From CAYOUV01 sp963790075 (GTDB lineage Bacteria > Chloroflexota > Anaerolineae > Anaerolineales > Villigracilaceae): DNA of 64,000 nt. Within the stretch, counting starts at the first letter, position 1. Each line of letters begins with the position of its first letter. The position numbers and the translations under genes were made by a program. Positions 15,895 through 25,498 of the stretch are shown here, in pieces. Under the pieces are notes generated by a model. The model was not told the DNA's origin, did no database searches, and worked only from the letters and a program-made list of their open reading frames with translations. The stretch is from positions 186,001 to 250,000 of the forward strand of contig CAWBNG010000009.1 of assembly GCA_963790075.1 (NCBI GenBank), in the 5' to 3' direction.

Positions 15895-17238
15895 TTATTC
15901 GCCAGCAACCTTCTCGTGAATTGCCTGCTGGAAACGTTCGCGCACTCCCTCGAAGGGGATGCGCTGCATGATCGGATCAAAGAAACCTTCCACGATCAGG
16001 CGTTCAGCTTCCTCCGGAGGAATGCCGCGCGAGCGGATGTAGAAGAGCGGTTCTTCTTCAATTTTACCAACTGTCGCACCGTGCGAACAACGCACATCGT
16101 CCGCCAGAATTTCCAATCCGGGGATTGAGTCAGCGCGAGCTTCCTTGCTGAGTACCAGATTGCGGTTGGCCTGATATCCATCTGTCTTTTGTGCACCAGG
16201 CGCAACGTATATCATACCCTGCCAGACAGAACGGCTCTTGCCCTTTAACGCGCCCTTGAACAACAAATCGCTGGTGGTATTGGGTGCCAAATGATTCTGC
16301 TGCGTATCATGATCCAGGTGCTGCAAACCGTTGGTGAAGTAAAAACCAGACATACGACCCGTGGAACCCTGTCCTGCCAGGTCAAGCTCAGTAAAGTTTT
16401 TGGTCAGGTGGGACCCGATTGCCCCGAAAATCCAATCCAGGTTACCGTCACGGTCTACGCGCGCACGTTCGTGACTAAAATTCCAGACGTGCGTACCCCA
16501 AGATTGCAATTCCACAAAGCGCAAATTGGCCCCAGCCGCGACCTGGATTTCAACCAGGCCAGCATGCAAAGTGTGGCCATATTCATTTGGCGAAGCAGCC
16601 TCGTGTACATACGTGACTGAAGCGCCTTCGTCGATTAAGACCATCAAATGCGAGATATGGGCCAAATCCAGACCGGGACCCCACAGAATGCTGTGAAACG
16701 GATCCTCGACCTGAATGCCTTTAGGAACATACAGGACAACCCCATTTTGGGCTAAGGCGGCAGCCATGGATGCAAATTTTCCTTCATCCGCACTGACAAC
16801 TTGTCCAGCCAAACGGGCAACCAGCTCGGGGTGCTCTTTCTCAGCGGTTCGCAGGTCGGTGAAGACCACACCTTTTTTTACAAGGTCAGGCTCGAGGTGG
16901 ATGGAAGAACCGCCGGGAGTCAGGACAACCTGTCCGGCATGTTTTTCCCCTACCAGTGGATGCAATAACGCATCCGGTACACCGGGTAGGTCCTGGTGCG
17001 AACCGATTTCTGGCAGATGAAACCTATCGGTCGGTAGCGGTCGCAGGTCAGTCCGCCGCCAAGCCTCTTCCGCAGGAGTCGGCAGCTTGAGACGATTAAA
17101 GCTTTCCCAGGCTTGTTCTCGGTATTCTTTCAAGGCACCCGAGCGGTTGACCTGCCCAGACGTGAATTTGAACTCCTTGGTCGAGTTATCTGATCGTTGG
17201 GATCGTGAAGTTACGACAACGCGTGGTCTGTCTGCCAT
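15895..17238 (-). CDS. sufD: Fe-S cluster assembly protein SufD
   Basis: SufD pairs with SufB and SufC in the SufBC2D scaffold complex. Length is 447 aa. The N-terminal half is the helical, charged region seen in SufD (EYREQAWESFNRLKLPTPAEEAWRRTDL), and the C-terminal half is the right-handed beta-helix with LVIDEGASVTYVHEA-like repeats. Near the C terminus, DDVRCSHGATVGKIEEEPLFYIRSRGI contains the conserved Cys-Ser-His used at the SufB-SufD interface. I start at the ATG at 17238, just after the sufB stop, rather than the in-frame TTG 9 bases earlier. Confidence 0.95.
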   Translation of the reverse strand: MADRPRVVVTSRSQRSDNSTKEFKFTSGQVNRSGALKEYREQAWESFNRLKLPTPAEEAWRRTDLRPLPTDRFHLPEIGSHQDLPGVPDALLHPLVGEKHAGQVVLTPGGSSIHLEPDLVKKGVVFTDLRTAEKEHPELVARLAGQVVSADEGKFASMAAALAQNGVVLYVPKGIQVEDPFHSILWGPGLDLAHISHLMVLIDEGASVTYVHEAASPNEYGHTLHAGLVEIQVAAGANLRFVELQSWGTHVWNFSHERARVDRDGNLDWIFGAIGSHLTKNFTELDLAGQGSTGRMSGFYFTNGLQHLDHDTQQNHLAPNTTSDLLFKGALKGKSRSVWQGMIYVAPGAQKTDGYQANRNLVLSKEARADSIPGLEILADDVRCSHGATVGKIEEEPLFYIRSRGIPPEEAERLIVEGFFDPIMQRIPFEGVRERFQQAIHEKVAGE

Positions 17239-17239
17239 A

Positions 17240-18646
<1,407 letters not shown>

Positions 18647-18677
18647 GGTTACCTCCAGTCAAAATTACCGGTAAGGA

Positions 18678-19454
18678 TCAGGCGGAGACTGTGTCTTCGT
18701 ACTTCTCGCGCACCCAATCATATCCTTGATCTTCGAGATGTAACGCCAGGTCGGGGCCACCCGATTCGACGATACGTCCATCGAGCATGATGTGAACAAA
18801 ATCTGGTTTGATGTAGTTCAACAGGCGTTGGTAATGTGTAATGACTAGCAAACCCAAATCGGGACCCGCTAAAGCATTGACACCGTCTGAAACGATCCGC
18901 AACGCATCAATGTCAAGCCCAGAATCGGTCTCGTCCAGGATGGCGATTTCCGGCCTAAGAGTTGCCAGCTGCAAAATCTCAGCCCGTTTCTTCTCCCCAC
19001 CCGAGAAGCCATCGTTGAGATAGCGTCCCGCCACGTCGTGGTTCATCTTCAGCAGGTCCATCTTCTCTTTGAGCAGCTTGCGGAACTCGGGGATGGAGAC
19101 GCCTTTATCGTCTTTATTCTCGGCTTTGCGACGGGCATTCAACGCACTGCGCAAAAAATTTGCCACCGTCACCCCGGGAATGGCAACCGGGTATTGAAAA
19201 GCTAGGAAAACGCCTAAGCGGGAACGCTCGTCGGCGGCTAACTTTAGGAGATCTTTCCCTTTGAATTTAACTTCACCTTGCGTAACCTCATAGGCTGGGT
19301 GTCCCATCAGGGTATAAGCCAGCGTGGATTTTCCGGTCCCATTAGGCCCCATGATTGCGTGTATTTCACCTTGCTTGATCGTCAGATCGACACCTTTGAG
19401 GATTTCCTTACCCTCGATGTTGACATGTAAATTCTTAATTTCCATTTGCGACAT
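18678..19454 (-). CDS. sufC: Fe-S cluster assembly ATPase SufC
   Basis: ABC-type ATPase of the SufBCD complex, 258 aa. Walker A is GPNGTGKST (residues 37-45), the signature motif is FSGGEKKRAEIL, and Walker B is IAILDETDSGLDIDAL, with the D-S-G-L-D-I-D form typical of SufC. AGGAG is 9 bases before the ATG. It is the first gene of the SUF operon and directly faces the divergent sufR gene, with promoter and repeat elements in the 229-base gap. Confidence 0.96.
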   Translation of the reverse strand: MSQMEIKNLHVNIEGKEILKGVDLTIKQGEIHAIMGPNGTGKSTLAYTLMGHPAYEVTQGEVKFKGKDLLKLAADERSRLGVFLAFQYPVAIPGVTVANFLRSALNARRKAENKDDKGVSIPEFRKLLKEKMDLLKMNHDVAGRYLNDGFSGGEKKRAEILQLATLRPEIAILDETDSGLDIDALRIVSDGVNALAGPDLGLLVITHYQRLLNYIKPDFVHIMLDGRIVESGGPDLALHLEDQGYDWVREKYEDTVSA

Positions 19455-19508
19455 ACGTGTTAACTCCTAGTAAAAAATCATCGCTATTTGTTTTTTCTCG
19501 TAACCGCC

Positions 19509-19537
19509 ATTATAGCAAAGGCGACCAGATATGTCAA
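19509..19537 (-). promoter_or_regulatory. Consensus sigma-70 promoter of the SUF operon
   Basis: On the minus strand TTGACA (19537-19532) and TATAAT (19514-19509) are separated by 17 bases, a perfect match to the bacterial consensus. It drives sufC, whose ATG is 55 bases downstream. The -35 is embedded in AATATTGACA, which is repeated in inverted orientation at the facing sufR promoter. Confidence 0.9.
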
Positions 19538-19624
19538 TATTTATGATAATATTCTAGTATATTCTTATGCTCCATCCTTGCTCTCAAAAATGGATATTTA
19601 TGATAATTATCTATAATATTGACA
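19532..19624. promoter_or_regulatory. Symmetric operator region between sufC and sufR
   Basis: TGTCAATATT (19532-19541) and its complement AATATTGACA (19615-19624) mark the -35 ends of the two divergent promoters. Between them ATATTTATGATAAT occurs twice as a direct repeat (19537-19550 and 19594-19607). The first copy extends to the palindrome AATATT-TATGAT-AATATT (19536-19553). The arrangement suits binding of a dimeric repressor, presumably the SufR-like protein encoded next door, to block both promoters. Binding by that protein is inferred. Confidence 0.65.
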
Positions 19625-19647
19625 AACCTAATCGGGACTGATATACT
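19619..19647 (+). promoter_or_regulatory. Promoter of sufR
   Basis: TTGACA at 19619-19624 and TATACT at 19642-19647 are separated by 17 bases. The ATG of sufR is at 19684. The -35 overlaps one arm of the operator inverted repeat. Confidence 0.85.
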
Positions 19648-19683
19648 CCAAAAATAGAACCGCCCAAAGAAAGCTGTCACAAG

Positions 19684-20313
19684 ATGAAAAGTACACGTGA
19701 GCGAATTCTTCAATCTCTCCTGCGCCACCCCGCCTCGACCATCAATGACCTGGCTGAGGCAGTTGGTATTAACCCGATTTCGGTGCGCCACCACCTGACC
19801 AACCTTCAGGTGGAAGGACTGGTTTCGGCTGAGGAAGAACGTCACGGAGTCGGGCGACCGCGCCTGATTTATACGTTGACCGAAGACGGCATGGAGCACT
19901 TCCCTACCCGCTACCTGCGCCTGACCTCGCGCTTGCTGTCCCAGATGAAAGAGACCTTACCTCAACCCATGATCAGCAAGCTGTTCTCCGAGATGGCGAC
20001 CAGCCTGGCAGAAGAATATTCTGAACAGCTAAAAGGCATGTCGATGGAAGAACGCCTGGAAACCGTCAAGGAATTGCTGGCCCAGGAAGGTTTTGTGGTC
20101 GAATGGGAGAAGAGCGGGCAAGAGTATCACATTCACGAAATTACCTGCCCTTATTTGCAGGTTGGCCAAAACCACCCTGAAGTCTGTACCGTTGACCAAA
20201 CCATCCTTTCAAATATGCTGGCTGTCCCGGCTGAAAAAGTAAAATGCATTCTAAGCGGTGATGCACATTGCACGTACGTAGTAACTTCAAATGTTGTGGA
20301 GCAAATATCATGA
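19684..20313 (+). CDS. sufR: SufR-like Fe-S-sensing transcriptional regulator
   Basis: A 209-aa regulator. Residues 6-65 form a winged helix of the DeoR/ArsR type (STINDLAEAVGINPISVRHHLTNLQ, then the wing RHGVGRPRLIYTLT). The C-terminal domain carries four Cys: C155, C168, C188 and C196, in the spacing CPYLQ...C...KCIL...HC, as expected for SufR-type cluster binding. In cyanobacteria SufR represses the suf operon when its 4Fe-4S cluster is present. Here the gene diverges from sufC across a symmetric promoter region, which fits autoregulation and repression of suf. It overlaps the following SufT-like gene by 4 bases. Confidence 0.85.
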   Translation: MKSTRERILQSLLRHPASTINDLAEAVGINPISVRHHLTNLQVEGLVSAEEERHGVGRPRLIYTLTEDGMEHFPTRYLRLTSRLLSQMKETLPQPMISKLFSEMATSLAEEYSEQLKGMSMEERLETVKELLAQEGFVVEWEKSGQEYHIHEITCPYLQVGQNHPEVCTVDQTILSNMLAVPAEKVKCILSGDAHCTYVVTSNVVEQIS

Positions 20314-20657
20314 GCGAAAACGCTACCAATGAAATAAAATGGAGCCTACACGAAACCCATCCCGATCTGGTCAAGACATTGCGCGATGGTTTATCCGAAG
20401 TGGTAGACCCTGAAATCGGGTTGAATATCATCCAGCTTGGTCTGATCCGTGACGCCGACCTAGTCGACGACATCATGCGGATCAAGATGATCCTGACCAC
20501 CCCCTTCTGTCCTTATGGTCCCGCCATGATCGAGACCACCCGCCAAAAAGCCCAGGATGCGATCAATAAACCTGTCACCATCGAGATGGGCGCCGATATG
20601 TGGGATTTCTCGATGATGGAAGATCCCTCCGCCCTTGATTGGGGTATGTACGCTTAG
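20310..20657 (+). CDS. MIP18/DUF59-family Fe-S assembly protein (SufT-like)
   Basis: A 115-aa protein of the MIP18/DUF59 family that includes SufT and PaaD, which help mature Fe-S proteins. The conserved EVVDPEIGLNIIQLGLI segment is at residues 30-46, and ILTTPFCPYGPAM carries the family's conserved Cys (C67). The ATG at 20310 overlaps the sufR stop; a longer frame starting at 20268 would lie inside sufR and is rejected. Co-transcription with sufR and divergence from sufCBD support a role in cluster delivery. Confidence 0.88.
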   Translation: MSENATNEIKWSLHETHPDLVKTLRDGLSEVVDPEIGLNIIQLGLIRDADLVDDIMRIKMILTTPFCPYGPAMIETTRQKAQDAINKPVTIEMGADMWDFSMMEDPSALDWGMYA

Positions 20658-20671
20658 GTTGTTAAGTACCC

Positions 20672-20703
20672 AAAAACGGCGAGCAGAAGTGCTCGCCGTT
20701 TTT
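20672..20703. terminator. Terminator between SufT-like gene and XRE-cupin gene
   Basis: AAAAACGGCGAGCA (20672-20685) pairs with TGCTCGCCGTTTTT (20690-20703) over a GAAG loop. A-rich and T-rich flanks make it usable in both directions between the convergent genes. Confidence 0.9.
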
Positions 20704-20713
20704 CATTCCATCG

Positions 20714-21334
20714 CTATGGATTTTTCTGGGTTTTATTCAAATGCATTCCGGTCAGATGCTCACCCTCCGAGAAATCACACAATAAGACCAGGGCATTGGT
20801 TACCACATTCGCAGCATTCTTCCAGGAATGCCTTAAACGGGCCGCAAACAGCAGGCTGTCCCCGGATTCCATGGCAAAGGTTTGATCCTCGACCTTATAT
20901 TCCAAAGAACCACGCAGACAAAAAACAAATTCGTGCCCGGTGTGCATCATGGCATGCTGACCGCTCGTCGCACCACTTTCAAGGGTTAAAACAAAGGGCT
21001 CGATCCGGCCAATGAATTGCTCGCCGCCAAGTCCTTCCCAAACTCCCTGCACGAACGGTACCCGGGAACGTTCGTTGCCTTTAATAAATACAACCTGCTG
21101 CCTTTCGGCCTCGTCCCCAAAGAAGGACGTGATTGAAACGCCCAGCGCATCGGCAATTTTATACAGTGTACTGACCGAAGGAGAGGTCTTGCTGCGCTCA
21201 ATCATACTCAGGGCGTTGGCAGACAATCCGCTCAAACTTGCCAGCGTCCGCATTGACATATTGCGCTGCTCGCGGAGTTGCCGCAGCCGCACGCCAACAC
21301 TAACCGAGGGGGCATTTTTTGCATAAATATCCAT
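20714..21334 (-). CDS. XRE-family regulator with cupin domain
   Basis: A 206-aa regulator. The N-terminal helix-turn-helix is at about residues 14-70 (LRQLREQRNMSMRTLASLSGLSANALSMIERSKTSPSVSTLYKIADALGV). The C-terminal cupin has the motif MMHTGHEFVFCLRGSLEYKVEDQ and then MESGDSLLFAARLRHSW. Regulators of this build often sense small molecules and control polyamine, amino-acid or carbon genes. The start at 21334 has AAGGAG 9 bases upstream; a longer frame adds 21 residues lacking support. Its target is not evident. ATATTCGG/ATATAT-rich DNA upstream may be its own operator. Confidence 0.85.
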   Translation of the reverse strand: MDIYAKNAPSVSVGVRLRQLREQRNMSMRTLASLSGLSANALSMIERSKTSPSVSTLYKIADALGVSITSFFGDEAERQQVVFIKGNERSRVPFVQGVWEGLGGEQFIGRIEPFVLTLESGATSGQHAMMHTGHEFVFCLRGSLEYKVEDQTFAMESGDSLLFAARLRHSWKNAANVVTNALVLLCDFSEGEHLTGMHLNKTQKNP

Positions 21335-21466
21335 ACCAATACGCTCCTTAATATTCGGATATATCCTACCATATTGGGCGATTTGACACAATATCAAAAC
21401 GATTTTGTCATAATATACTCATCTTCCCGACTCCACCAGGCACTAACCCAAGCGCTTTGTCTGTTG

Positions 21467-21490
21467 GCTACCTGCCATCTGGCAGGTAGC
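21467..21490. repeat. Perfect short palindrome upstream of ywiC-like gene
   Basis: GCTACCTGCCA, TC, TGGCAGGTAGC form an 11-bp inverted repeat 40 bases before the ywiC-like start. It has no T tract. It could be an operator or a small hairpin upstream of the promoter. Confidence 0.5.
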
Positions 21491-21516
21491 ACCCCGGACC
21501 ACGGTGAGCCAGGTGT

Positions 21517-21522
21517 TATAAT
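21517..21522 (+). promoter_or_regulatory. -10 box giving a probable leaderless ywiC transcript
   Basis: TATAAT lies 7 bases before the ATG at 21530, with no ribosome site between. Transcription would begin at or very near the start codon. No good -35 is seen. Confidence 0.5.
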
Positions 21523-21529
21523 CCCAACT

Positions 21530-22363
21530 ATGTCTGGCTTAAAGCCATCGATCTTCCGTCGTCAGATTGCCCTACCTCAGGATCACGGCTCCTGGATATT
21601 TCTTCTCAGCCCATTATTAATTGGTTTATTTGCCGGAGGCTCTTTTGGCTTAGCCTCCGCTTTTTTGATCATTGCCGCCATAGCAGCCTTTTTGATCCGC
21701 CAACCGGTAACAATTGCAGTCAAGGCTTATAGCGGCAGGCGTAGCAAACAGGACCTGGCTGCAGCACGTGTCTGGATGTTGGTCTATGCGGTAATCATAC
21801 TCGCAGCCGTGGCGGGTCTGATTTGGCAAGGATTTGCAATTGTCCTTTACCTGTCTGTCCCTGCCATTCCGGTCTTCACCTGGCATTTATATCTGGTCAG
21901 CCGACGTTCGGAACGCCGTCAGGCCGGAGTAGAAATCCTGGCAACCGGCATCCTTTCACTCGCTGCTCCGGCCGCCCTGTGGGTTGGTAGTGGCCATTAC
22001 GACCCGATCGGGTGGGCATTGTGGCTTTTGATTTGGCTGCAAGCGGCGGCATCCATCGTCTATGCCTATTTGCGGCTCGAACAACGTTCTTTGGCTGATA
22101 TCCCGGAGCAATCTGTATTATTTTTAATGGGACGTAGAGCAATGCTGTATACATCATTCAATTTGGGAGCAGTTACTGTCATGTCTCTCACTGGTCTCGC
22201 ACCTCGATTCCTGGCCTTGCCATTCTTGCTGCAATGGATCGAGACTTTTTGGGGTATTACGCATCCGGCAATCAAACGCCAACCTACAGAGATCGGTATA
22301 AGACAATTGATCGTCAGTACGCTGTTCACCATCCTGTTCATTATGACTTGGAGGCTTGGATGA
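21530..22363 (+). CDS. YwiC-like multi-pass membrane protein
   Basis: A 277-aa membrane protein with about eight helices, matching the YwiC-like family through its N-terminal IALPQDHGSWIFLLSPLLIG box (family form xxQHGAWxxLxxPxxxG). A cytoplasmic basic loop (SGRRSKQDLAAARVW) and later RRSERRQ segments fit the inside-positive rule. Family function is unknown. The start at 21530 puts the PQDHG box near the N terminus as in homologues; the longer frame to 21278 enters the regulator's promoter region and is rejected. A DUF2007 gene overlaps its stop by 4 bases. Confidence 0.78.
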   Translation: MSGLKPSIFRRQIALPQDHGSWIFLLSPLLIGLFAGGSFGLASAFLIIAAIAAFLIRQPVTIAVKAYSGRRSKQDLAAARVWMLVYAVIILAAVAGLIWQGFAIVLYLSVPAIPVFTWHLYLVSRRSERRQAGVEILATGILSLAAPAALWVGSGHYDPIGWALWLLIWLQAAASIVYAYLRLEQRSLADIPEQSVLFLMGRRAMLYTSFNLGAVTVMSLTGLAPRFLALPFLLQWIETFWGITHPAIKRQPTEIGIRQLIVSTLFTILFIMTWRLG

Positions 22364-22641
22364 GCGACGAACTCACCTGGGAATTACTGCACGAAGTCTA
22401 CGGGCGAATGGAAGCCGACTTACTTCAGACGTATCTCGAGGCAGAAGGCATTCCGGTACAAATGATTCAGGAGGGAGCCGGTCGCTCCATCTACCCGGTT
22501 ACGTTCGGACCGCTGGCGTTGGTACAGCTTTTTGTGCCCAAAGAAAAACTGACGGCAGCCAAAACCTTACTAAAAAACTACCTTGATAACCAAACAACTA
22601 TCGATACTGACGAGGCTGGCGATCAAGAATTTGGTGAGTGA
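22360..22641 (+). CDS. DUF2007-domain protein
   Basis: A 93-aa protein of the DUF2007 family (putative signal-transducing domain, PII-like fold). The pattern ADLLQTYLEAEGIPVQMIQEGAG, then ALVQLFVPKEKLTAAKTLLKNYL, matches that family. The ATG overlaps the stop of the ywiC-like gene (ATGA), so it is translated together with it. The C-terminal tail is acidic. No role can be assigned beyond the domain. Confidence 0.75.
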   Translation: MSDELTWELLHEVYGRMEADLLQTYLEAEGIPVQMIQEGAGRSIYPVTFGPLALVQLFVPKEKLTAAKTLLKNYLDNQTTIDTDEAGDQEFGE

Positions 22642-22730
22642 ATACGCCTAAATGATCTCAACTGAAATCGAACAAAATAGCTGATCATTCAAATAATCGT
22701 CTGAAAACCATGGAGGAAATCGGAGGAGAC

Positions 22731-23876
22731 ATGAATTTCGATTTAAATGATGAGCAACGCTTGTGGCAAAAAACCGTCCATGATTTTGTGGCAGTCGAGG
22801 TCCGACCTAAGGCTCGCGAAGTGGACGAGACCGCCAGCTTCAACTGGGAGGCAGCCCACAAAATGGGTCCGCTCGGACTACTGGGGCTTAACATTCCTGA
22901 AAAGTACGGCGGTGCAGAAGTGGATGCCGTCAGCGCAGCGATCGCGATCGAAGAGCTTGGCTGGGGTTGCGGAAGCACCGCTCTGGCCATCGCTGCTCAC
23001 AACGGACTGGGCACCACCCCCATCGTGCGTTATGGTTCTGATGAACTGAAACAAAAATGGCTGCCAGTTGTATCCAGTGGCAAGAACAAACTGGCGGCCC
23101 TGGCCCTGACCGAGCCCGGGGCTGGATCGGATTTGCAGGGTGGGATTCGGACCAAAGCCGAAAAAGTTGGAAATGATTGGGTGGTCAACGGTTCAAAAAT
23201 GTGGTGCACGAATGCCAGCATTGCCGAATACATCGTCAGCCTCGTTCGCACCGAAGCCGGGGCAGGCTCCCATTCCCTGAGCATGATCCTGGTTCCTACC
23301 GACACCCCCGGACTGCACATCGCCCCGCCGGAAAAAAAGATGGGGCTGAAAGGCTCCCCTACTTCGGCCGTGACCTACGCAGACGTGCACGTTCCACTTG
23401 GTAACCTGGTTGGCGAGGAAGGACGCGGGCTTAACCAGACGCTTGCAACCCTGGATGGCGGTCGCATCAGTATTGGTGCGCTTTCGGTTGGACTGGCTCA
23501 AGCAGCATTCGAAGCCGCAATTTCTTATTCAAAAGAACGCCAGACTTTTGGTAAGCCAATCGCTGAGCACCAGGCCATCCAATGGATGTTGGCTGATGCC
23601 GCCACAGAAATAGAAGCTGCCCGCAAACTCGTCTATTACGCAGCCTGGCTCAAGCAGGAGGAACGCCCCCACACCAAGGAAGCGGGCATGGCCAAATTAT
23701 TTGCGACAGAGATGGCAGAACGCGTTTGTCGCAATGCAATCCAAATCCACGGCGGGTACGGCTATAGCCGCGAATACCCCGTCGAACGCATCTACCGCGA
23801 TGCGCGCTTGATGACTATCGGCGAAGGGACCAGCGAGATGCAGCGCATGGTCATTGCCAGGCAAATACTTCGTTAA
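22731..23876 (+). CDS. Acyl-CoA dehydrogenase
   Basis: FAD flavoenzyme of beta-oxidation or amino-acid degradation, 381 aa. It has LTEPGAGSDLQGG (FAD/substrate loop), WVVNGSKMWCTNA, GRISIGALSVGLAQAAFE, QTFGKPIAEHQAIQWMLAD, IQIHGGYGYSREYPVERIYRDAR and the C-terminal GEGTSEMQRMVIAR, where the Glu of EGTSEMQ is the expected catalytic base. GGAGGAG lies just before the chosen ATG; an upstream ATG at 22710 would add 7 residues. Chain-length specificity cannot be read. A second acyl-CoA dehydrogenase is at 37621. Confidence 0.95.
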   Translation: MNFDLNDEQRLWQKTVHDFVAVEVRPKAREVDETASFNWEAAHKMGPLGLLGLNIPEKYGGAEVDAVSAAIAIEELGWGCGSTALAIAAHNGLGTTPIVRYGSDELKQKWLPVVSSGKNKLAALALTEPGAGSDLQGGIRTKAEKVGNDWVVNGSKMWCTNASIAEYIVSLVRTEAGAGSHSLSMILVPTDTPGLHIAPPEKKMGLKGSPTSAVTYADVHVPLGNLVGEEGRGLNQTLATLDGGRISIGALSVGLAQAAFEAAISYSKERQTFGKPIAEHQAIQWMLADAATEIEAARKLVYYAAWLKQEERPHTKEAGMAKLFATEMAERVCRNAIQIHGGYGYSREYPVERIYRDARLMTIGEGTSEMQRMVIARQILR

Positions 23877-23877
23877 A

Positions 23878-23913
23878 ATCAATCACCCGCAGGAAATCCT
23901 GCGGGTGATTGAT
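23878..23913. terminator. Bidirectional terminator overlapping a stop codon
   Basis: ATCAATCACCCGCAGGA (23878-23894) and TCCTGCGGGTGATTGAT (23897-23913) pair over a 2-base centre. It ends both the acyl-CoA dehydrogenase gene and the seven-gene minus-strand operon; its right edge overlaps the last stop codon of that operon by one base. Confidence 0.88.
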
Positions 23914-24476
23914 TATTTTATGATTACAACCCAGGCGCTGTATTCCTCTGTGTAGTGTTCTATCTTGGCGCCATCCATCGAAAACAAATCGGCAATTTTT
24001 GGGGGTGCGAGAAAATGACTGCGCATCAATGCCAATTTTTCAGCCAGGGCGATAAGTCTGACAGAGAATCTGCGCACATCAGGTTCCTGAATAACAATCC
24101 GGCCGCCGGCCTTGAGGACCCGCCAAAGTTCCCGCGCGGTTGAAGTTTGATCGATCACATGATGGAGCGCATCCACCATAATCACACGGTCAAAAAATGC
24201 GTCAGGAAAAGGTAAGTGCTCAGTTAGAGAGCAGACAGGCCAAAGGTCGGGTTTTATTGCAGCCTGACGCAACATGCCCCGGGAAAGGTCAGCGACGATA
24301 ATTTGGGAAGCCAGGCCATGCAAGGCAGCGGCGACGCGCCCTGTCCCCCCACCCGCATCCAGCAAACGCCCATCGACCGGTAAATCCAGGTAGCGTTGCA
24401 TAGAATCTTGCGCAGAGAATTCGTGAATGGCACGGTCGTATAACGGGGCCAGCCAATCAAAATGGTCGAAGGGCAT
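23913..24476 (-). CDS. Class I SAM-dependent methyltransferase (type 11)
   Basis: A 187-aa methyltransferase with LLDAGGGTGRVAAAL (SAM motif I, residues 38-52), an IIVADLSRGMLRQA segment, then FDRVIMVDALHHV and RVLKAGGRIVIQEPD. This is the UbiE/type 11 pattern in a compact form. It is the last gene of the gatB operon, 8 bases after comEA. The substrate is unknown; nothing nearby indicates menaquinone or tRNA. Confidence 0.85.
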   Translation of the reverse strand: MPFDHFDWLAPLYDRAIHEFSAQDSMQRYLDLPVDGRLLDAGGGTGRVAAALHGLASQIIVADLSRGMLRQAAIKPDLWPVCSLTEHLPFPDAFFDRVIMVDALHHVIDQTSTARELWRVLKAGGRIVIQEPDVRRFSVRLIALAEKLALMRSHFLAPPKIADLFSMDGAKIEHYTEEYSAWVVIIK

Positions 24477-24484
24477 AAAAATTC

Positions 24485-25021
24485 CTAATTTCCCAGCGTA
24501 ATCATATCCCGGATGCGCTCAAGTGAGGCCGGGCCCATACCCGGCACATCAAGCAAATCGTCCAACACGCGGAAGGGGCCGTGTGCCAGCCGGTAGTTGA
24601 CAACATTCTCGGCCAGTGTCGGCCCGATGCCGGGCAGCGAATCCAGTTCATCGATCGTGGCGATATTGACATTGATCCTCGCGATCGACGAACCTCCACC
24701 CGACTGAAAATTCCGCGGAACGAGGATCTGGTCACCATCATGAACCAGCGCTGCCAAATTAATGCTTTCATTATCGGCGTCTTCCGCAAAACCGCCGGCG
24801 GCATCGATCGCATCCCCAATTCGGCTACCCTCAGGGAGCAAATAGACGCCAACTTTTTGGACCGCACCTGTTACGTAAACCTTGATCGGCTGGGAAGTGG
24901 GTTCCGGAAGAAGTCCAATTGGCCGTCCACGCGGCGGGCTGGCAACAATCCAGATCAGCCCCGCAGCGATCAATCCAACCAACAATCCGATCAGGATGTC
25001 GAGAATTCTTTTCATTGACAT
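24485..25021 (-). CDS. comEA: ComEA-like SLBB and helix-hairpin-helix protein
   Basis: A 178-aa protein with an N-terminal membrane anchor (ILDILIGLLVGLIAAGLIWIV), a SLBB domain (IKVYVTGAVQKVGVYLLPEGSRIGDAI...VHDGDQILVP) and two helix-hairpin-helix repeats (LDSLPGIGPTLAENVVNYR; LLDVPGMGPASLERI). This is the standard ComEA architecture: a surface DNA-binding receptor for DNA uptake in naturally competent bacteria. ComEC was not found in the window. It sits in the gatB operon between the GNAT and methyltransferase genes. Confidence 0.88.
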   Translation of the reverse strand: MSMKRILDILIGLLVGLIAAGLIWIVASPPRGRPIGLLPEPTSQPIKVYVTGAVQKVGVYLLPEGSRIGDAIDAAGGFAEDADNESINLAALVHDGDQILVPRNFQSGGGSSIARINVNIATIDELDSLPGIGPTLAENVVNYRLAHGPFRVLDDLLDVPGMGPASLERIRDMITLGN

Positions 25022-25039
25022 TCCGGTCCCTTTTCCAAA

Positions 25040-25498
25040 TTATACCAGCCGCATGACCAACAGTGATCCGTTACCAGGCCTTACCATTCCAAAAATACCG
25101 GCCAGGTTCTGGATGCGGCGGAAATACTGTGGCATTTGCTCGGGCCGGACAACCTGAAAGCCAAAGCGTTCGTAAAATGGACCGAGGCTCGAGCGGCACA
25201 TAAGATACAGCGGTCGCGGATAATGCCTTAGCAAATCTTCGATCAGAGCCCGCGCCACACCTTGATGACGAAAATCCTGCTCGACCGCTATTGAAGCCAA
25301 TTCAAGAGTACCGTCACGATGAGGTTTGACCTGTCCACAACCAACCAATAATCCATCATTCGTCTCAGCAACGACAAAGCGCTGCCAATCTAATCCGGTC
25401 GGGTTGATACGAACCGTACGAATCAAGGATCGGATAGCGGGAAAATCATCCGTCCGAGCAGGGCGCAGGAAATAATCAACCAAGGCTGCCTGCCGCAA
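25040..25498 (-). CDS. GNAT-family N-acetyltransferase
   Basis: A 152-aa acetyltransferase. The core LELASIAVEQDFRHQGVARALI holds the acetyl-CoA pyrophosphate loop (RHQGVA), and LGPFYERFGFQVV is the motif B helix/strand. The substrate is unknown. Its ATG lies 23 bases inside the end of the CPBP protease gene, so the two are likely coupled. Confidence 0.88.
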   Translation of the reverse strand: MRQAALVDYFLRPARTDDFPAIRSLIRTVRINPTGLDWQRFVVAETNDGLLVGCGQVKPHRDGTLELASIAVEQDFRHQGVARALIEDLLRHYPRPLYLMCRSSLGPFYERFGFQVVRPEQMPQYFRRIQNLAGIFGMVRPGNGSLLVMRLV

